Notes under the pieces: model-generated
The model's input: only the letters and a program-made list of their open reading frames with translations
Told to the model about the DNA's origin: nothing
Database searches by the model: none
Part shown: piece after piece, positions 1 to 12,315 of the stretch
Layout: each line of letters starts with the position of its first letter
Numbering within the stretch: position 1 is the stretch's first letter
Program-made: the position numbers and the translations under genes
Source: Chionoecetes opilio
Taxonomy: Eukaryota; Arthropoda; Malacostraca; Decapoda; Majidae
Assembly: GCA_016584305.1 (NCBI GenBank)
Contig: JACEEZ010016428.1
Location: forward strand, 32,501 to 96,500
Direction of reading: 5' to 3'
DNA length: 64,000 nt

Positions 1-470
1 TGGGGGAGACAAGGAAAAAAATGAAAAAGGACAAAGAAAAAAAAAAATGAAAAAAATGGAAAATTGGGGGGGGGGGGGGGGGGGGTGTGGGGTGTTGTTT
101 GTGGTTAATAAAAATAAAAGTAAGGGAAGGAAAGGAAGAAAAAGGGGAAAGAAGAATAAAAATGAGGGGAAGAGGGCGGGGGTCTTTTTTTTTCTTCCCC
201 TTTCCTTTTTGTTTTCTTTCCCCCTTTTCGTTTCGTTCTTTGGTGGTGAAGAAAACCCCAAAAGGTTTTTTTGTACAACAAAAACGGGTATTTTATAAAA
301 GTTAAAATCTTTTTTCTGCCTCTCTCTTTTCCCCTTCTCTCTCTCTCCTCTCTCTCTCTCTCTCCCCTCTCTCTCCCCCTCCTCTCTCTCTCTCTCTCTC
401 TCTTTTTCCCCCAAAACGGGATCAAGGGAAAATGACATAAACCACCCCCCCCCCCCCCCCCCCCACACAC
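1..470. repeat. Low-complexity tract: poly-G, GA/CT-rich, poly-C
   Basis: Contains a run of G near 66-85, purine-rich then pyrimidine-rich blocks, a degenerate (CT)n near 320-405 and a run of C near 443-464. Open frames here are compositional artefacts. No gene is visible up to about 690. Confidence 0.9.
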
Positions 471-693
471 ACAACAAACACGAAAACCAACTTTTTCAGC
501 AGGCAGACAGGCAACAATGTGTCCAAAACAAAAGGGCACCCAAAAACACTCTAACACTACTACTACACAAACAAAACCACCAAAACACTACTTTTTACCA
601 AAAACACCACCTCTGTTCGAATATACCTAGAACGATATGGACTACTTATTCACAGCTTTATGTGTCACCCTGTATGTTCAGTACTGCAAAAAA

Positions 694-918
694 GGCCAGT
701 CATCACGAGCTCCCAAGCCATTCTTTCGCCAATACTCACCCATTACCTGGCCAGTCATCACGAGCTCCCAAGCCATTCCTTCGCCAATACTCACCCATTA
801 CCTGACATATTTCCTTATTAAACTCATATATTCATGCCCACGGTTCAATTTTGACGCAAACTTCTTTACTTATTCCCTTATTATACTCATAAATTTACGC
901 GCACGGTTCAAATTTGGA
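694..918. repeat. Two adjacent short tandem duplications
   Basis: A 55-bp unit beginning GGCCAGTCATCACGAGCTCC is present at 694-748 and 749-803 with almost no divergence. Directly after it a second, more diverged pair appears near 812-855 and 871-918; both copies contain ACTCATA...CACGGTTCAA. The short open frame over this stretch is explained by the repeats and has no recognisable domain. Confidence 0.75.
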
Positions 919-1086
919 CATTTTTGGCTTGGTGGGCAAGCCGAGTGTGTCAATTCATAGATTCGTTTCTTAAATTTTTCGATCATTATTTTGTTTATTA
1001 GGGTATTTATTTAAACCCCGAAATACTGAGTTAAGTAATCAATGAGTATCGTAAATGATGTCTTGTTTTTATTACCTATACGACCA

Positions 1087-1294
1087 TTAACCTTGAAACC
1101 CAGAACGTAATTTTCATTGTTATTTGACTACCATAAACGATTTTTAGTGACTATAAGCAATATTATAATAGATATGACTTGTTTAGTATCCTTGTCCACT
1201 AGTTAATTTGGTATATTTAGTCACTTTTCGTAATTTTAGGGGCCGACAAAAGACATTTTATATAAAAAAGGAAAATCTGGGCTGAAGGGGTTAA
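1087..1294. mobile_element. TTAA-flanked MITE, piggyBac-like (copy 1)
   Basis: A 200-bp non-coding element between two TTAA tetranucleotides (1087-1090 and 1291-1294). Its termini are imperfect inverted repeats: CCTTGAAACCCAGA on the left against CCCCTTCAGCCCAGA read from the right. A second copy lies at 40045-40258, again bounded by TTAA. TTAA target duplication and termini beginning CC are typical of piggyBac-superfamily elements; that assignment is inference, while the repeat pair and TTAA borders are seen directly. Confidence 0.7.
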
Positions 1295-1780
1295 AAAATT
1301 TTAAAAAAGGGACCCCTGAAGATTTTTTCCCTATCCTTTAGTATCCTGTCCTATCCCTTTTTTAATTTTTCTATCCTTTAGTACCCTGTACTATCTTTTC
1401 CTATCCTTTTCTACTATTTTCCTATCCTTTAGTATCCTTTTCCTTATCCTTTTGTTAAGTTGTCCTATCATTTAGTATCCCTTTTTTTTTTCCCTTTTTT
1501 AATTTTTTTTTTTTTCCTTTTTTTAAATTTTTTTTATTTTTGTATCCTGTCCTACCTTTTTTAAATTTTCCTTCCCTTTGCCCCTGCCATCCCTTTTTAA
1601 TATTTTCTATCCTTTTGTTCCTGTCCCTTCCTTTTTTATTTTCCTATCCTTTAGTATCCTGTCCTATCCTTTTGACCTTTCCATCCCCCGTAATTTTTTT
1701 CCTTCCCTTTTGATATCCTTTCCTTTTTCCTTTTGTATTTGTTCTTCCTTTTTGTATTAAACCTTTTTCTCTTTTTTTAT
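1295..1780. repeat. Degenerate CTATCCTTTAGTATCCTGTC repeat, T/C-rich
   Basis: Irregular tandem copies of a roughly 20-bp word containing CCTATCCTTTAGTATCC, interrupted by runs of T. Strongly strand-biased to pyrimidines. From about 1780 to 2098 I see only AT-rich sequence without a recognisable feature. Confidence 0.75.
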
Positions 1781-2096
1781 GAAGTGAGAAAAAAATATCC
1801 CCTCACGGAAATGACTATCGTGGTATTATCGTAAAAAACATAATCACAGCGAGATAGGAACACAGGATCATAGGACTCTTTTCTTCCTTTATCCTTATCC
1901 CATTCTTTTGATTAAGTTTTTTATATTCTCTCATCCATCATTATTATATCATTATCCTTTGTGCTGTAGATGTTGTAACGCTACATATATATATATTTAG
2001 ATTTTCATTTATTTTTCTCCTCTTCTTCTTCAATTTTTTCTTCGTCTTACTCTAGAGGGAGGGAGTGAGGGAAAGGTATAGGTTATAGTCCGTTAT

Positions 2097-2345
<249 letters not shown>

Positions 2346-2475
2346 GCCATTCCTATCTTTCCTATCTATCTATGCTTTCCCGTATATCACAACCAGGTAA
2401 ATACAACCGGAGGCGAGGTGGCACAGGTGGAGTATTTGACCTGTGAACTACTAGATGAGTCACTCTTGAGCTTTC

Positions 2476-2856
2476 CTCCCACACGCTGTTGTAACTTGTT
2501 CATAACGCGTCCCAAAGTGTCACAGGCTGAAACTCAAGTGACATTTTCTTTGCTATATGGAGTAAAGATATTGGATAGATCTTGAGCTCAACGGATATCA
2601 TATATTTTTTACCCTAGTTTATATTTCAACGTGGATATAACACAAACATAATCCTTAAATAAAATACATCCCTCCCACACTTTGTTGTAACTTGTTCATA
2701 ACGCGTCCCAAAGTGTCACAGGCGATAAGCCAAGTGACATTGGATAGATCTTGAGCTTAACGGAGATCTAATACTTTTCTACGCGGATGTAAGACATAAT
2801 CCTTTATCGAAAAAAAATCTTCGTATGTTGTTGATCATTTATACTTTTATGTACTA
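2476..2856. repeat. About 196-bp tandem duplication (host sequence around a Helitron)
   Basis: The block starting TCCCACACGCTGTTGTAACT (2476) recurs from about 2673; both copies carry TTCATAACGCGTCCCAAAGTG, TTGGATAGATCTTGAGC and TAATCCTT. Further related pieces, with TCGTATGTTGTT and CATTTATACTT, reappear at about 4048-4210. The original tandem array was therefore split by the Helitron piece and the foldback element that now lie between the copies. Confidence 0.7.
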
Positions 2857-3123
2857 CTAGCCGCAAAGCCGCCCTCCGGGCGGCCTTTTTGGCTAGCTCC
2901 TGCGGAGGGCTATTGGTGGGCCTTCGGCCCACCACCTGTGTTTGGTGGGCCTACCAAACACAAACTCTCCAGATAGCCCCTTCTAACTTTCCTGAAATCA
3001 TGGATGTAGAAATGTATGTATTAACGCCAACCCATTCACATCATAGCCCCTTCTAACTTTCCAGAATGCAAAGCCGCCCTCCGGGCGGACTTTTTGGCTA
3101 GCTCCTGCGGAGGGCTATTGGTG
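2857..3123 (-). mobile_element. Helitron 3'-end fragment (duplicated terminus)
   Basis: On the minus strand it ends with a GC-rich hairpin (CCGCCCGGAGGGCGG), an 8-nt spacer and CTAG (2857-2860) followed by T, the classic Helitron 3' terminus. A second copy of the same subterminal region lies at about 3067-3123. The 5' (TC) end is missing. It belongs to the same family as the complete element at 30604-31234. Confidence 0.75.
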
Positions 3124-3974
3124 GAAATTGCCAGGCTGCATAGCGGCCTGCCCTGCCCGACAAAGAGATATAGTGGTCTATGGACTATCATATAGACTGG
3201 TTTATCAGTATATATGATATACTCTTCAAATATATACTCTTCAAAGTCTTCGTAAATGTTTGTTCTATAATATTATCAATTAAAAAACATAAAACACGCT
3301 AAAGAAATGCCATTACGAGACCCTGATTCACTTCAACTCTTCGCCACTTAAAACTTTGCGAGTCAACTTTTATCACGAAGGGTATCAATAGAAGCGCAAT
3401 TTTATTAGCTTTCCATTGATATATTTCGTTTTCGGATAAATGAATTAGAACCATGCATAAATTAGTGTTAAATAAATAAATAAAATCATCAATCGGATAA
3501 TTTTCCCGATTGATGATGTTATTTATTTGCTTATATATTTCTTTTTCTGATAAATGAATTAGCACCATGTATAAATTAGCGTTAACTAAATAAATAACCT
3601 CTTTAATCGGGAAAATGACCCGATTGATGATTTTATTTATTTATTTAATGCTAATTTATGCATGATTCTAATTAATTTATCAGAAAACGAAATACATCAA
3701 TGGAAAGCTAATAAAATTGCGCTTCTATTGATACCCTTCATGATAAAAGTTGACTCGCAACGTTTTAAGTGGCGAAGAGTTGAAGTGAATCAAAGTCTCG
3801 TAATGGCATTTCTTTAGCGTGTTTTACTGTTTTTTATTTGATAATATTATAGAACAAACATTTACGAAGATTACAGTATATCATATATACTGATAAACCA
3901 GTCTATATGATAGTCCATAGACCACTATATCTCTTTGTCGGGCGGGGCAGGCCGCTATGCAGCCTGGCAATTTC
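3124..3974. mobile_element. Foldback element: 851-bp near-perfect palindrome
   Basis: Left arm (3124 to about 3540) and right arm (about 3600-3974) are reverse complements, starting GAAATTGCCAGGCTGCATAG at each end. Matching blocks in order include the GGCCTGCC terminus, the TATAGTGGTCTATGGAC block, a CGTAAATGTTTGTTCTATAA block and an AAAGAAATGCCATTACGAGA block. The centre contains smaller hairpins of AAATAAAT and ATCAATCGG. There is no coding capacity; the open frame in the left arm mirrors the right. The arms end in AAATTGCC / GGCAATTT, so the target-site duplication is ambiguous (possibly AATT). Confidence 0.85.
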
Positions 3975-4515
3975 AAAACATTGTCGCGTGAACAGTCCAG
4001 AGATATAGTGGTCTATGCACAGAGATATTCCTCTACTAAATAAAATAATCGTATGTTGTTAATCATTTATACTTGTAATCCTTTGTATTTTATTTGGGTC
4101 TTATATTGTTTACCCTAGATTATATATTACTACACGGATATAACACATACATAATCCTCAATCGAAAAAAAATCATCGCATGGTATTAATCATGTATACG
4201 TTTCTTAATCTTTTGATTGGTTATATTAAAGTAATAATACCAATCCTATCATAGACACAAATATCAACACAAATAAGAGTTTCTAAAGTATATAGAGAGA
4301 ATTATAGAACAAAATAGACCATTGAAAAGGTTTATATATTCCTCCTCCTGTTCCTTCTCGTCACATTTCTCAATAACATCGGGTAGCATCTCCTTTACGG
4401 CTTTCCCCCTGAAGGTCTCTCACCCAACAGCCAACACCTGCACGCGTGATGGACGGCGGCACCACGGCACAACGACTTACCTTCTCATAACACGAACGTA
4501 ACACTTCCCTTTCAC

Positions 4516-4710
<195 letters not shown>

Positions 4711-4986
4711 TACCTGAATTACCAGAAGAAAGAAAACTTGGTGGCAGTTAAATGTCGCTCGCGTGCTGACGATAGGAAGGAAGGAGTAAGATGAGATATA
4801 CGGCAGGTAAGAGGAGAGGAAGGAGGTAGGGAGGGGAACAGAAATGGGAGGGAGGGAGAAGAGGGGGGTAGTGGAAAATGATTGGAAGGGGAAGAAGAAG
4901 GGGGACGTAAAAGATAGGGAAGAGGGAAGAAAGATGAAGGAAAGAGGATGAGGTATACCATGTGCCTAATGATATTTTGCCATGTG

Positions 4987-5275
<289 letters not shown>

Positions 5276-5519
5276 TTTAAAGGGCCTGAAGCGGAATAGA
5301 CACAAATTGACACATAGACAAACAGATATACATACATATGCATAAATACATACATACAGATAAACACAGAGATATCAAGTACAATATTCAAAAGTTAACA
5401 ATGATTATTTTTTACATAAAGGAGGACAAATACTAAATACACACTATTGCAATGAAATCAAATCAATACAAAATATCAATGACAACTTGTTTACCATATA
5501 CATAAAAAAATAGGCGTTT

Positions 5520-5865
5520 GTACTGTACGGTACCCGGACAGTTTGCCTACGGACAGTTTGCCTACGGACAGTTTGCCTACAGAAAATTTGCCTACGGACA
5601 ATTTGCCTACCGGACAGTTTGCCTACGGACACTTTGCCTACCGGACATTTTGCCTACCGGACAATTTGCCTACGGACACTTTGCCTACGGACACTTTGCT
5701 AACTAACTAACCTAACCTAACTAACCTAACCTAATCTAACCTAAGCTAACCAAGGTAAGGAAACTTTTTCCTGTGGAAACACTGAGGCAAAGTGTCCGTA
5801 GGCAAAGTGTCCGTAGGCAAATTGTCCGGTAGGCAAACTGTCCGGCCACGGTACTGTACCATGAT
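5520..5865. repeat. Inverted arrays of a 15-mer around a TTAGG-like tract
   Basis: Left arm: 11 tandem copies of CGGACAGTTTGCCTA (variants CGGACACTTTGCCTA, CCGGACAATTTGCCTA) from about 5535 to 5700. Right arm: four copies in the opposite orientation, about 5784-5845. Both outer ends carry related palindromic words, GTACTGTACGGTACC and the reverse complement of GTACAGTACCGTGG. The middle (about 5698-5752) is an imperfect run of CCTAA, the complement of the arthropod telomere repeat TTAGG. Confidence 0.8.
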
Positions 5866-5910
<45 letters not shown>

Positions 5911-5981
5911 ACAACACCACCACACACACCACACACACACACACATACATGTCACACACACAGTCACACACCACAGTCACA

Positions 5982-6046
<65 letters not shown>
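5866..6046. repeat. Compound (CA)n microsatellite
   Basis: (CA)n tracts at about 5870-5909 and 5984-6046 joined by CA-rich sequence with CACCA and CATACATG interruptions. Confidence 0.95.
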
Positions 6047-6047
<1 letters not shown>

Positions 6048-6149
6048 TATTTATCATGTTGAATAAAAAAAAATCTGACAATGGGCAAAACATTACATAG
6101 CAATGTTTAGAAAATTCCCTTAATTCACCTTTCGTCACGTATAGGGTTT

Positions 6150-8300
6150 ATGGAAGGATGACGTTGTGGACAGGTGTGTAGGGACAGTTGTCGTGACAGG
6201 TGTGTAGTGACATGGTCCTGTGTATGCAGTTGTGTGTAAGGTGTGTAGGGACAGGTGTGTGACAGGTGTGTAGTGGACAGGTGTGTATGAGGGACAGGTG
6301 GTGACAGGTGTGTAGGGACAGGTGTGTGACAGGTGTGTAGTGACAGGTGTGTATGACAGGTGTGTGTGACAGGTGTGTAGTGGACAGGTGTGTGAAGGTG
6401 GTAGTGACAGGTGTGTAGTGACAGGTGTGTGACAGGTGTGTATGACAGGTGTGTGTGACAGGTGTGTAGGGACAGGTGTGTGACAGGTGTGTAGTGACAG
6501 GTGTGTATGACAGGTGTGTGTGACAGGTGTGTAGGGACAGGTGTGTGACAGGTGTGTAGTGACAGGTGTGTATGACAGGTGTGTAGTTACAGGTGTGCAA
6601 GACAGGTGTGTGTGACAGGTGTGTAGTGACAGGAGTGCATGACAGGTGAGTAGGGACAGGTGTATATGACAGGTGAGTAGGGACAGGTGTATATGACAGG
6701 TGTGTGGTGACAGGTGTGTGACAGGTGTGTAGTGACAGGTGTGTTGTCAGTGACAGGTGCGTATGACAGGTGTGTGACAGGTGTGTAGTGACAGGTGTGC
6801 ATGGCAGGTGAGTAGGGACAGGTGTATATGACAGGTGTGTGACAGGTGTGTAGTGACAGGTGTGTGTGACAGGTGTGTGTGACAGGTGTGTAGTTACAGA
6901 TGTGTGCAAGACAGGTGTGTAGTGATACGTGTGTAGGGACAGGTGTGTAGGGACAGGTGTGTAGGGACATGTGTGTAGGAAACAGGTGTGTAGGAACAGG
7001 TGTGTGTGACAGGTGTGTATGTGTGACAGGTGTGTAGTGATAGGTGTGTGTGTGACAGGTATGTAGTGACAGGTGTGTAGGGACAGGTGTGTAAGGACAG
7101 GTGTGTATGACAGGTGTGTGTGGACAGGTGTGTATGACAGGTGGTGTGTGTGGACAGGTGTGTGACAGGTGTGTATGACGTGTGTGTGTTGGACAGGTGT
7201 GTATGACAGGTGTGTGTGACAGGTGTGTGGTGATGAAAGGTGTGGTGTGACAGGTGTTTAGGGGACAGGTGTGTAGGGAAAGGTGGGTATGGAACAGGTG
7301 TGTATAACAGGTGTGTATGACAGGTGTGTATGGACAGGTGTGTAGTGACCAGGTGTTGTAGTGACAGTGGTGTGACAGGTGTTGTATGAAGGTGTGTTAC
7401 AGGTGTGTGAACATGTGTGTGTGACAGGTGTGTGTGCCATGTGTGTGTGAACCAGGGTGTGTGACAGGGTGTGTGACAGCCGTGTGTGCGACAGGGTTGT
7501 TAGTGATAGGTTGGTGTTGTGTGACAGGGTGTGTGTTTGTGACATGTGTGTGACAAGTTGTGACAGGGTGTGTGTGACAGGTGTGTAATTGTATAACAGG
7601 TGTGTATGGACAGTGTGTATGACAGGACTGTTGTAGTGTACAGGTGTGTGTGCAGGTGTGTGTGACAGGTGGGTGTGGCCAGTTGTTTGTGTGACAGGTG
7701 CGTGTGTGTGACAGGTTGGGTTATGAAGGTGTTGTGGACAGGTGGTGTGCTGTGGGTGACAGGTGTGTGTGTGTGGGACAGGTGGTGTTGTGTGAACAGG
7801 TTGTGTTAGTGACAGAGTGTGTAGCGACAAGGTTTGTAGGGACAGGGTGTGTGTGTGTGTGTGTGACAGTTTGGTGTGACAGGTGTTGTAGTAGGACAGG
7901 TGTAGGGGACACGGTGGTAGGGACAGGTTGTGTAGTGACAGGTCGTGTAGGGACAGGTGTGTAGGGACAGGTTGTGTAGGAACAGATTTGTGTAGGGACA
8001 GGTGTGTAGGGACAGGTTGTGTAGGGACAGATGTGTATGACAGGGTGTGTTAGTTGACAGGTGTGTAGTGACAGGTGTGGTGACCAGGTGTTTGTATGGG
8101 ACGTGGTAGTGCCAGGTGTGTTTTAGTGACAGGTGTATAGTGACAGGTGTGTATGACGTGTGTAGGGACAGGTGTGTGTGACAGATGTGTAGTGACAGGT
8201 GTGTGTGACAGGTGTGTAGTGACAGGTGTGTATGACAGGTGTGTGTGACAGATGTGTAGTGACAGGTGTGTAGTGACAGGTGTGTATGACAGGTGTGGAG
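6150..8300. repeat. 2.1-kb minisatellite, core GACAGGTGTGT
   Basis: More than 100 imperfect copies of a 12-14-bp unit, GACAGGTGTGTAGT or GACAGGTGTGTATG, in the same orientation. Higher-order blocks recur (for example the trio ending TATGACAGGTGTGTGTGAC). The distal part (about 7200-8000) is more degenerate. The long minus-strand frames rich in His, Thr and Pro are translations of this repeat, not genes. Confidence 0.95.
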
Positions 8301-9747
8301 GGGTGAACGGGGAGGATGTGTTTTTTCTTTTTTCTAATTTTTTCCCTTTTTCGCTTTTCTTTTTTCTTTTCTGCTTTTCGAAGTTAACCGTTTGCCTTTT
8401 AATTTTTTTTTTACGAAATAGTGGGTTTGTTTGATAGACAGCGTTAGGCTTTATAGCGAAATAGTAGGTTTGTATGATTTACGGTATAGTCAATGGTATT
8501 TTGGCAGACTGTTGTAAGTTACGTTGCCGCAAAGAGCTATCCAGTGATTTGTAAAGTAACTATTGAAGTCTACGAAATATTGTCGCCTGACGTGTGCAAA
8601 GCAGGCAAAAGGCTTCAACAAGGCACACATATTTTGCTGCCTTCCTTTTAATCAACAAGGAATGCAAAGATATACGTATATGGCTAACGTGCTTCCGTCG
8701 ATCAGTCATTCCTTTGAGTTCGCCGCCTTTGTCCAGTGTGGGTATAAATAGGTACATATAGATATATATATAAATAGGGTATGATAGATAGGTAATGGGT
8801 ACTGCGAGGACAGCTATGGGGCACCACTACACTGTTTGTTTTTATACATCATTGCAATAGGTACATCTAGATACACATCAATAGGTATAAATAGGTAATA
8901 GGTACTGCAAGGGCATCTATGGGGCACCATTACTATTATTTATTGTTATTCATTATATTATTGCTATTTATTATACATCATTGTAATCTTTGTGCGGTGC
9001 TGAGACAGAATAACACGTGTTTGTTCAAGATTGTAAAAACCTGTTGTTACATGTTTCCCTTTGAAAAGCAAATCGTTTTTTAGAATCACATCATAAAAAA
9101 TTTGCTTTTCATGATATACCAACTTGCCAGACTAAGGAATAAAACAAAGAAAAACTAAGGAGCAAAGAAAAGAAAGGAAGAAAAAGAAAAGGATAAAAGG
9201 AACAAAAAGAACAAAGAAACTAAGGAACAAACCACAACAAACGTGTGCGTGTTTATTTTACGAGCAATTTGAATGCTATCGAGTATACTGTAGAATTCAT
9301 ATGGAATTTATGAAATATATATTATGTGGAAGCAGTGCGTGTCATATATTTTTTGGTATTTGGTATATATCACTTCAGAAACTTAGGAATGTGGAGCGCA
9401 TATTACAGCCTATGTTAAAAGTATTGCTGGAATAACACATAAAATACAATCCATATTACATATATTTTGGTGAGGATTACGTGGCCGTTACCACATGGCG
9501 GCAGATTCAATAGATAATCCATTTACAGGCATTATCAAAGCATTCCTGCACCACACATTCCTCCTCTTTACAGCCGGAACGCCCGAACAATTCCTTTCCT
9601 ACGAGACTTCTTTGAAAATCCCTACTTTAAAACTAAAATATGCCACATTTGCTGCTAATTACATACCATTGTTTTATGTACACACAGCTTATTCAGTCAT
9701 TACTAGGGTCTGAGATTTCTATAACATACTGCTTACTGATAACATAA
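8301..9747. other. Non-coding sequence with short duplications
   Basis: No gene recognised. A word of about 75 bp starting near GGTACTGCGAGGACAGCTATGG (about 8797) recurs in diverged form near 8906. The words AACCACAACAAACG and ATTTTACGAGCAATTTGAATGC at about 9227-9275 recur at about 10965-11009, one on each side of the Harbinger-like element. Confidence 0.5.
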
Positions 9748-10530
9748 AGGCTGATTCACACTGGCGTTTTTTGGGATTTTTATAGGACGAGAAGTCGGTC
9801 TCTTGCGGGCTAGTGCGGAGATTACGTTCACACACGCAATTCGTTTCGGTCGACAAATCTTCTTCTTCTTCTTCTTCTTGTGACCTTTTCTGCTTTTAGT
9901 ATCGCTTTGTAGGTCGTCTGTCAAGCTCGTTCTCGAGCTTGTTGTTGTTCCCAGGGGCAGTGAGGGTCTCAGGCAGCAGGGTCAGGGGTAAACGTCGCGC
10001 TAGGGGCTATAGGGCGCTAGTGGTTTGGTTTTGTGTGTATTTGGCGCGCGATAGATAAGTTTTCGCGCACTTTATTATGAAGTAGTATTGATAGTTTCTT
10101 TTTTTCCTTGATATCATCTACTAAATAAACCCCACGTCTAACCTAACATTATCAGATTAATAAACTAACACCGTTTATGGCTAGTAAAATGTAAAATTTT
10201 CGGTTTTTATATGTATCGCCATTGGCATGGAAATTGGGATTCAAATTAAGGATGAAAAGATCTGCACGATGATGTAAGTTAAATTTGTTAGTTTTTAGTG
10301 CCCAATACCGAAATTATACCAATAATTGGGGTGATTTGGGAGAGGGTGGTGTTGGCTTCTGCGTTTATTTGAATTTGGCGCGCGAAATTCTCGGCAAGTC
10401 GGTCGATAAAGACCGAGAGATCGGTGTGTGATTTTTTTTGAAAACCTATTGCGATCATGACACCAGCCCCAGACCCAGACCCCTTCTCGTCCTATAAAAA
10501 TGCCGAAAAAACGCCAGTGTGAATCAGCCT
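9748..10530. mobile_element. Harbinger-like MITE, 783 bp, TAA target duplication
   Basis: Terminal inverted repeats of about 50 bp start AGGCTGATTCACACTGGCGT; both arms include ATTTTTATAGGACGAGAAG. The element is bounded by TAA at 9745-9747 and 10531-10533. A 3-bp TWA duplication with such termini is typical of PIF/Harbinger (class assignment inferred). Inside, (TTC)n and GGCGCGCGA words occur but there is no transposase. Short frames here are not supported as genes. Confidence 0.75.
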
Positions 10531-10533
10531 TAA

Positions 10534-11065
10534 GAATACACATTGTAGGTCAGTCATTGTCATAGTTTTTCCAATCTATCAAGTCACTTGTGGAAATTAT
10601 TCACCAACCACCCACCCTCTCAATTAGTTGAGTGGTAGTTTTGTTCCCACCCCCTTGTGAGGGAGATATTGCTCACTAACCATAAGAGAAGAGTAGGAAT
10701 GTATATATATGTATATAATTACAATGGTAATGGGTAGAAATTAAAGCGACTAAAGTGACTTGATACACTGGAAAGACTATAGTATGATGATGCTCTGATG
10801 TTTCCTAAAATATGACATGTGTAGAATACCATATATAAAGAATTAGGCAGGAGTACGTAGTACGCGCTATAGGCCTACTCTTCATAACATAACATAACAA
10901 AATACACCTTGTCACACCAATCATCTATCGAACGTCACTGCCAGACCTACACAAAACAAACAAACCACAACAAACGTATGTGTGTTAATTTTACGAGCAA
11001 TTTGAATGCCTAGTTATATTTCAAACCAAACTGGCCAATCCCAATCCATAATCTCCCAATAATAT
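10534..11065. other. Intergenic, no gene seen
   Basis: Plain AT-rich sequence with short ACATAACATAACA repeats near 10880. No coding frame or RNA gene recognised. Confidence 0.5.
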
Positions 11066-11396
11066 GGGGAGACGGTAGCAGAGTGGTTCGCGTCACCGGG
11101 TGGCGTTCTCGAAGACCCGAGTTCGAACCCGAGTGAGACCCATAAATCCACTTAAAATCTTTCTGCACCGTCGAGTGGCATAAGAACACCCACATGCTGC
11201 CCATTAACTCTACCTTCGATTGCGAGTGCATCGGAGGACACAGGGGGGCGGCATGAGCCTCTAATCACAGGCGTCACTATAAACATCCTGCCTGCGCCAC
11301 CACGGGCGAGGGTCAACCATCAGAGCCCTCGAGTGAGCCTCCAGGGCCTACCATCCCCCCTTGGAGGTCACTGCCTACAGGCGCTATAGGCCAAGA

Positions 11397-11428
<32 letters not shown>
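11066..11428 (+). mobile_element. tRNA-derived SINE with poly-A tail (copy 1)
   Basis: The head is tRNA-like: A box TAGCAGAGTGG (11076-11086) and B box GTTCGAACC (11121-11129). The body contains GCCTGCGCCACCACGGGCGAG and TGCCTACAGGCGCTATAGGC, and it ends in about 28 A residues. The body matches the SINE at 55331-55752, which defines a family. Not a functional tRNA, because the cloverleaf is not maintained and a 3' body follows. Confidence 0.85.
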
Positions 11429-11431
<3 letters not shown>

Positions 11432-11759
11432 CCATGCTTAGTTGATTTAAAGGTACGTTAAAACATTAAAACAAAAGCTAATTAACCATGTGCATCATTA
11501 AGGTTTAAGAGTCTTTACCTTTAATTAACACCTGCGTAATTATTCTTTACACCTTCAAATTATCAACCAATACAATCTTATAAATACACTTAAAATCATC
11601 AAATTGTTTTTTTTCTTAATTTTTCCCCGCACTAGATTAGCCTCACCTCAATGTCTATTTTTTTCACTTGCATTCCGAAAATCTAAACTAAATTATATTT
11701 CCAATGTAGAACAGTTATTAACGATAAAAGGCAATGCAAAGAAGAAAAGAACATAAGAA

Positions 11760-12005
11760 AATAAGGAAGCTACAAGAGGCTGTGAGACCTACACGTGGTA
11801 GTTCCTGTTACTTAACCACCACTATATACTTACATCCAACTTTCATCCTCATCCATACAGCTGTCTAGTCTTCTTTTAAAACTCCCTATTGACTCCGCAC
11901 GAACTACCTGATGACTGAGTCCATTCCAATCATCTTCTATCATATTTGTGAACCAGTTTCTTCCTATTTCATTCTTAAATCTACGCTTTTCCAATTTGAA
12001 TCAGC
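11760..12005. repeat. Decapod dispersed repeat (AACATAAGAAAATAAGGAAG...)
   Basis: Starts AGAACATAAGAAAATAAGGA and includes GCCTACACGTGG-like, CTCCCTATTGACTC and GAACCAGTTTCTTCC words. I recognise this pattern as a very common interspersed repeat in shrimp and crab sequences; this is from memory, not a search. 11429-11759 shows nothing else. An undetermined base (N) is at 12080 in the following purine-rich stretch. Confidence 0.55.
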
Positions 12006-12315
12006 TATTTATTATTGAGCAAGGATTTTTTTAGATGGATACATGAAAAATGGGACGGGGAAAGGAGGAAGAACAGAAANGAGGGGGAGAAAAAGGAAAA
12101 ATGGAAAATCGGAGAGAGAGAGAGAGGAGAGACGAGAGTAAGTAAGGTAACAGTTGATCCATATATGGAAATTACATTGCTCGCGTGTAGATATTGAAAA
12201 CAATGATAAAATCACTCACACAAAATGCAACAGTAGATATAAAAAGATAAAAAGAAAGAAAAAGATCACATCACATCACATCAGTCTTTGTAATATATAA
12301 TGTGCGGGGTAGAAA

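Noticed and set aside
4247..4408. Minus-strand stretch GKAVKEMLPDVIEKCDEK after a possible acceptor, resembling a chemosensory-protein exon
   Set aside because: Only one of the expected cysteines is present, the rest of the frame is not protein-like, and no neighbouring exon was found.
5741..6103. Cys/Val-rich minus-strand frame
   Set aside because: It translates (CA)n and the 15-mer array.
6148..6909. 253-residue minus-strand open frame rich in His, Thr, Pro and Cys
   Set aside because: It is the translation of the GACAGGTGTGT minisatellite; its periodicity follows the DNA repeat.
11066..11140. Possible functional tRNA gene
   Set aside because: A and B boxes are present, but the arms do not pair well and a conserved SINE body and poly-A tail follow; a second copy exists at 55331.
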